Shown piece after piece: positions 59,972-64,000 of a stretch of 64,000 nt of DNA; position 1 is the first letter of the stretch, and every line of letters starts with the position of its first letter. The translations under genes and the position numbers were made by a program. Location of the stretch: the NCBI GenBank assembly GCA_009823395.1, contig CM020510.1, positions 12,342,273 through 12,406,272 on the forward strand. Direction: 5' to 3'. The DNA is from Thamnaconus septentrionalis (Eukaryota; Chordata; Actinopteri; Tetraodontiformes; Monacanthidae). The notes below the pieces were generated by a model that was given only the letters and a program-made list of their open reading frames with translations, did not search any database and was not told the origin of the DNA.

Positions 59972-60697
59972 AACAGAATGCGGAAAGAGCCGTCGGAGCA
60001 TTCTTGCATAATCCATACATTCCACCAGTCAAACAAGACAGGATTTTCAATTTTTGTTTCTTTTTCTTAGTGGCACTCATCGCAAGTCGGAGGCGTCATG
60101 GTATTTCATGCGAGGATCGTGTGTCGTCCTCCAGACATGTTTTTCACACAAAGACATGCACACACTGTATGTACGCCTCGACATGTGTAAACAGACCATG
60201 GGAAAAACAGGCTCAGCTACTGGAAAGATTAGGGGCAAGAGGAAGTGGTTTTGGTTGGGACGGAGGGGTGAATAGAGGCAATAGATGGACAAGCAAATGG
60301 AAGAATATTGAGAGGTTGGATTCTGAAAGGTGAAAAAGCGAGGCGAGGTGCAGGAGTAGGTTGTAACTGAGCAAGTTCATTCAGGCGAAGGTTGTATTAG
60401 AGGGAGGTGTTATCCACTAACCGAGAAGAGAATGTAACACGTCGATAGAAATCTATTCACCAGCGTCGCTTTGAGTGAACAGCATCCGCGTCCCCTCGGC
60501 GTCGCCATCTTCTCTTCTCTGCTGCAGCCTCATGTTTCTTTTACAAGGAGATTTAGCGCTGGGTGAAAAAAGAAATATATATATATGAGTGGAATGTTTA
60601 CAATAACAATAACATGAGTATGTTTACTTCAGGACATTCTCATAAAGTCGTGACGCTAGACTAATACACTGAACGGAAGACGGTTCTCCACACACGC

Positions 60698-60725
60698 TGT
60701 AAATAGTGAAAGGCCAGTGTAAATA
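60698..60725 (+). promoter_or_regulatory. Pair of Pumilio-type elements (TGTAAATA x2)
   Basis: Two exact UGUANAUA matches, 60698-60705 and 60718-60725, start 20 nt apart, about 730 nt after the stop codon. PUM-family proteins bind this motif in 3' UTRs to lower mRNA stability or translation (established). Function here is inferred. Confidence 0.45.
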
Positions 60726-62508
60726 GTGTGTAGTGTTCTCAGTGGGCAGGCAGCCAGCCAGCCGTACCGACGGCTTCGAGCCTGAGAGGCTGAGAAAAAC
60801 AAATACGTTGCTACTTTTCCGTAGAGGTCAGGGTTCTGCTTCTCGTTCCACGTATGATATTTTAAAACTACAGATTGCAGCACCACAGATGCCAAACATG
60901 ACACGGTGGAAATGGCATGGTTTAAAAAAAAATGTTCCTAATGGAAAGTAAATTCCAGGCTGACTGGACAAAGAAAAGATATCGAGGTGCAATGAGGGTG
61001 GATAAACATTTTCATGAGCCATAACCCTCCCAGCATCCCTTGAAAATTCATGTCAAATGTGTCTCTTGGGATGGTTACTTTTTGCATGTTCAGTCCAATT
61101 TGCAAAGCAATTTGAAATACATGATTTTGAACAGAAATCTGTTTGTTACATCCCTGTGTTTGTGTGTCTGCCCAGTAAATGCAGCTGTTTGATTGGACGT
61201 AGCAACAAAAACATGTGGCTAAAAGCTTTTGCTGCCACTCTGACATTTCCTAAAGTGGAATACAAATACACGAAAATTTGTAAAAATTGAGTAAAGTCAG
61301 CCATCACGGTCTCATGTTGGCGTTGTGGCTGTCAGGATAAGACTTTAACCCTTTAACGTTAGCCAAAGTAGCACCGCCAGACATTCACGCACACATCCTC
61401 TTTACTTAAGTGTTAGTTTAGCTGGAGAATATTGAAATTATACAATTAAAAACCTTGGTTATGTCGTTGTGTCTGAATTTTAGAGGGCAACACTGCTTCA
61501 AGGTTGCGCCAGTACAAATGCCTTAACAAAAAACCCCTAGAGTGAAAACCTAGTATTTATCCTCCCAGCTGCAGAGACTGCCAAGGCTGCACTTTATGTG
61601 ATTTAACTAAATGATGCTGCGTTGTATTTTGTTGAATCGGATCAAGTGCACTATGGTGAGTGTTTCCCCATGCGGCTTGAAGGTTCTGCAGAAAGGAAGA
61701 TTGGATCCTGTTTAGAGGAGGAGCACTGTAGTTTCAAAGGTTCTTTGTCAAATCTAGCATATTTACTGTCCAGATCTGTAAAATTCTGCCCTCAGCAGCA
61801 TGTATATGTTGCTTAGTATTGCATGGCAGAGCTAATAATCTGCTGCTAAACAGGATGTGGGAATCAAGCAGAGCTGCAACACTCAACATAAATGCCGACC
61901 CCCTCTGTGACATGAACAACACTGATATTTGAGCTCTATTTTGTTCAGCATCGGGATTCAACAACACTGAATCCAATTAGGAAATGCCTCTGATTGGAAT
62001 TAGCAGTGTGCCACAGCATAGCATGATAACAAAGTACTACTTGGCTTTTGGTTCAAGAGTTCAGCATTCTTATCATTTATCATGTCGACACATCGCCATT
62101 ATTGTCATATTAACTGCCTAATTATAACGTCGACAAATTTCTGTGCTGGCACATTTCAAACGTCACCCTTGGATGATAGGTGCTGCAAGAGTGGATCTAG
62201 TTTACCCAGAATTAACTATTCTTTGTAACCTTTATAAAATAACAATTTTGTATAATTTTCCTTTAGAAAAAGAGCCAAGGTAGATTTTTTGTACTTCTAA
62301 ACAGTGTTTAGAGTAGCATAAATAGAGCTGGTAGTGTAGATGACATCATCACTGCATTAGATTAGATTCTGAAGAATTCCACCGTGAGGACGCTCCAATT
62401 CATGCTGTTCTGAAAGTAGTTACCGAGCATAATCCCATCAAATCTACTGAAGTGCGCTGGCTGTCTGCTGAATTGTTTATGTCTGCATTACTAACGTATA
62501 CTTATGAG

Positions 62509-62551
62509 ATTATTTATTGAGATATTTATTTATTTAGATCTTTATTTATCC
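62509..62551 (+). promoter_or_regulatory. AU-rich element in the presumed distal 3' UTR
   Basis: Overlapping ATTTA pentamers (gagatatttatttatttag and tctttatttatcc) about 100 nt upstream of AATAAA 62654. Such clusters are targets of ARE-binding proteins if transcribed. Confidence 0.35.
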
Positions 62552-62653
62552 ACAAATAAGCCGTGCTGCTGGACTCTGAGGCGTGCAGCTTTCGGAGTTT
62601 AGTTCAAGCAAAGTGATTTTAATGTGCAATACAGGAGAGAGAAAAAAATGTAA

Positions 62654-62659
62654 AATAAA
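62654..62659 (+). terminator. Candidate poly(A) signal AATAAA
   Basis: Canonical hexamer, followed about 15-25 nt later by cttgattatgtctgtag, a plausible cleavage site with a GT-rich downstream element. ATTAAA at 61445 and AATAAA at 63853 compete; transcript ends would decide. Confidence 0.35.
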
Positions 62660-62908
62660 CCTTGATTATGTCTGTAGCGTTATTGAGGGGGTCAATTTAC
62701 ATCTGTTTCTGCGCCAGTGTTTGTTGTGACACAAATGCACATATTTGCATTCAGTTTCTCTCGAAGGATGAGTTTTGAGTGTAAGTAGCATGTTTACATG
62801 ACGAAACAATGTGGAACACTGCCAGTATAATTGTCAGTCTGGGGGTTGTTGGTAGCTGTGGAGGGGCTGGATTCTGGATAGTAATGGTAGCTGCGAGGCA
62901 TGTCCGTG

Positions 62909-62910
<2 letters not shown>

Positions 62911-62947
<37 letters not shown>

Positions 62948-62967
62948 TGTGTGTGAGTGCATGTGTG
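62911..62967. repeat. GT microsatellite downstream of the gene
   Basis: GT tract with gcgc interruption. Confidence 0.93.
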
Positions 62968-63441
62968 GTAAAATGTCATATACACACTAAACCACCAAGA
63001 GGGACCAAGACTCCGCTTCGCTCGTGTACACGCAGACGCCTAATGAACGTAAAATCGAATGGGGGGGAAAAAGAGATCAACAGCTGCATGTAAAGAAGGG
63101 ATCAGCTTTGAGTGTTCACCAGGGCTCACAGCATCGCTCCAGCAGAATGGACACAGAGTTTACTTCAGCACGCAAAACAACCAGAACTGTCGACAATTTC
63201 CAGACAATGTTCCACGTTTCCATGAACTTCTGACTGTCTGGCTCCGGCCATTTGCTGTTTCTGTAGCTAGATGTGATGCTTCCCCATGGAGTCGCCCCCC
63301 GATCCCCAGTGTGTGTCTGTGTTCGCTCCCCCCTCCCCCTCTGTATTCCTCTGCAGATGCATGATGAATCTCTGTATACACGTGTTAGCAGCATGGTCTA
63401 CTGTGGCGGCCTGGCGGGATGTTTTAGCCCGGGGTTTATTT

Positions 63442-63468
63442 CACACGCACACACCCACACACACAGAG

Positions 63469-63517
<49 letters not shown>
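63442..63517. repeat. CA microsatellite, compound
   Basis: CA tract with ccac, gagc and tata interruptions. Confidence 0.93.
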
Positions 63518-63519
<2 letters not shown>

Positions 63520-64000
63520 ATTTGTCCCCGTTAGAAGCTGTGAAAAGAGAGCGTCCTCTGTCTGCAGTAGGCAGCATCCCAGGTCATCTTTCTGTTTGTT
63601 CATGTACAATATTCACACGTCTGTGTAAGTGGCCACCCGCCCATTACCGTCTCCTCCTCTTCCTCCTCCCCTCTTGCTTCACTCCTCCCCTTCCCTTCAC
63701 CCTCCTGCCCCAGTCTTGCTCAATGTGTCTCTGTGAAAGTTCTTTCCTGTGATGATGAAATTTTTCTCTATCTGCCTGATCCTTTGTAAGGAAGTAATGA
63801 CTTGAGTTACTACAATATCTTGTGATAGAAATATACATTTATTCAGTGCTGTAATAAATTATTAAATGAAAATGATATTTAAGTTTTTTTATGAAACGCA
63901 GCAAAAAATCATGGAGAAAAAAAATTACAACTTCTTTTTGAGAAAATGGCATGAGGTGTAATGTGTTAATGAAAGAATATGAGGGTCTTTATTGAACTGA

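Larger units (their letters stand above)
59972..62659 (+). other. Probable 3' UTR of slc8a2
   Basis: No coding potential follows the TAA at 59969-59971. The stretch holds two Pumilio-type sites (60698-60725), an AU-rich segment (62509-62551) and a canonical AATAAA at 62654-62659 with GT-rich sequence shortly downstream. An ATTAAA at 61445-61450 and an AATAAA at 63853-63858 are alternative ends. The 3' limit is inferred only. Confidence 0.5.
62660..64000. other. Noncoding DNA downstream of slc8a2
   Basis: Two long microsatellites, a pyrimidine-rich block (63646-63720) and AT-rich sequence to the end. No neighbouring gene is visible. Confidence 0.5.

Noticed and set aside
59545..60333. 262-residue open frame
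   Set aside because: Arg/Gly-rich shadow of slc8a2 exon 14 in another frame, running on into the 3' UTR.

Overview
The window is vertebrate nuclear DNA, almost certainly from a ray-finned fish and probably a percomorph-type teleost. The evidence is one multi-exon gene with GT-AG introns, GC-rich third codon positions against AT-rich surroundings, very many CA/GT microsatellites, and fish-type mobile-element remnants (a tRNA-derived SINE, a Tc1-like element, a Penelope-like fragment, hAT-like and LINE fragments). There is no bacterial or viral organisation.

One protein-coding gene can be supported: a sodium/calcium exchanger of the SLC8 family on the + strand, best matched to NCX2 (slc8a2; the teleost a or b copy cannot be settled by eye). 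I assembled 14 coding exons between 40914 and 59971. They join in frame with consensus splice sites to 2970 nt, encoding 989 residues. The order is: signal peptide and first membrane segment (exon 1), alpha-1 repeat (exons 2-3), second membrane block and XIP region (exon 4), cytosolic linker (exon 5 and start of 6), CBD1 (exons 6-8), CBD2 with a cassette exon and an 18-nt microexon (exons 8-11), post-CBD linker (exons 11-13), then the alpha-2 repeat and C-terminal membrane block (exons 13-14). The start-codon exon is preceded by a textbook acceptor, so at least one untranslated exon lies upstream.

Region by region: 1-40793 has no recognisable coding gene and is best read as upstream or first-intron DNA. 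It holds microsatellites, a SINE (21191-21475), a 697-bp inverted-repeat transposon (30741-31437), a hAT-like remnant (34089-34424), a LINE reverse-transcriptase scrap (about 39200-39290), two striking perfect hairpins (24858-24902, 31596-31669) and two exon-like segments (5857-5897, 28309-28368). 40794-59971 is slc8a2. 59972 to about 62.7 kb is the likely 3' UTR, with two Pumilio-type sites, an AU-rich element and candidate poly(A) signals. The rest to 64000 is noncoding with microsatellites.

The most interesting point is gene structure. The region that is one very large exon (exon 2) in mammalian SLC8 genes is here cut into eight exons by seven introns, six of them at AG|G proto-splice junctions. 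This looks like multiple intron gain in one vertebrate paralogue. Several introns carry short tandem repeats exactly where splicing signals act: CA repeats at the donors of exons 2 and 5, and a (TCTAA)n array in the branch-point window of exon 13. I found no new multi-gene system.
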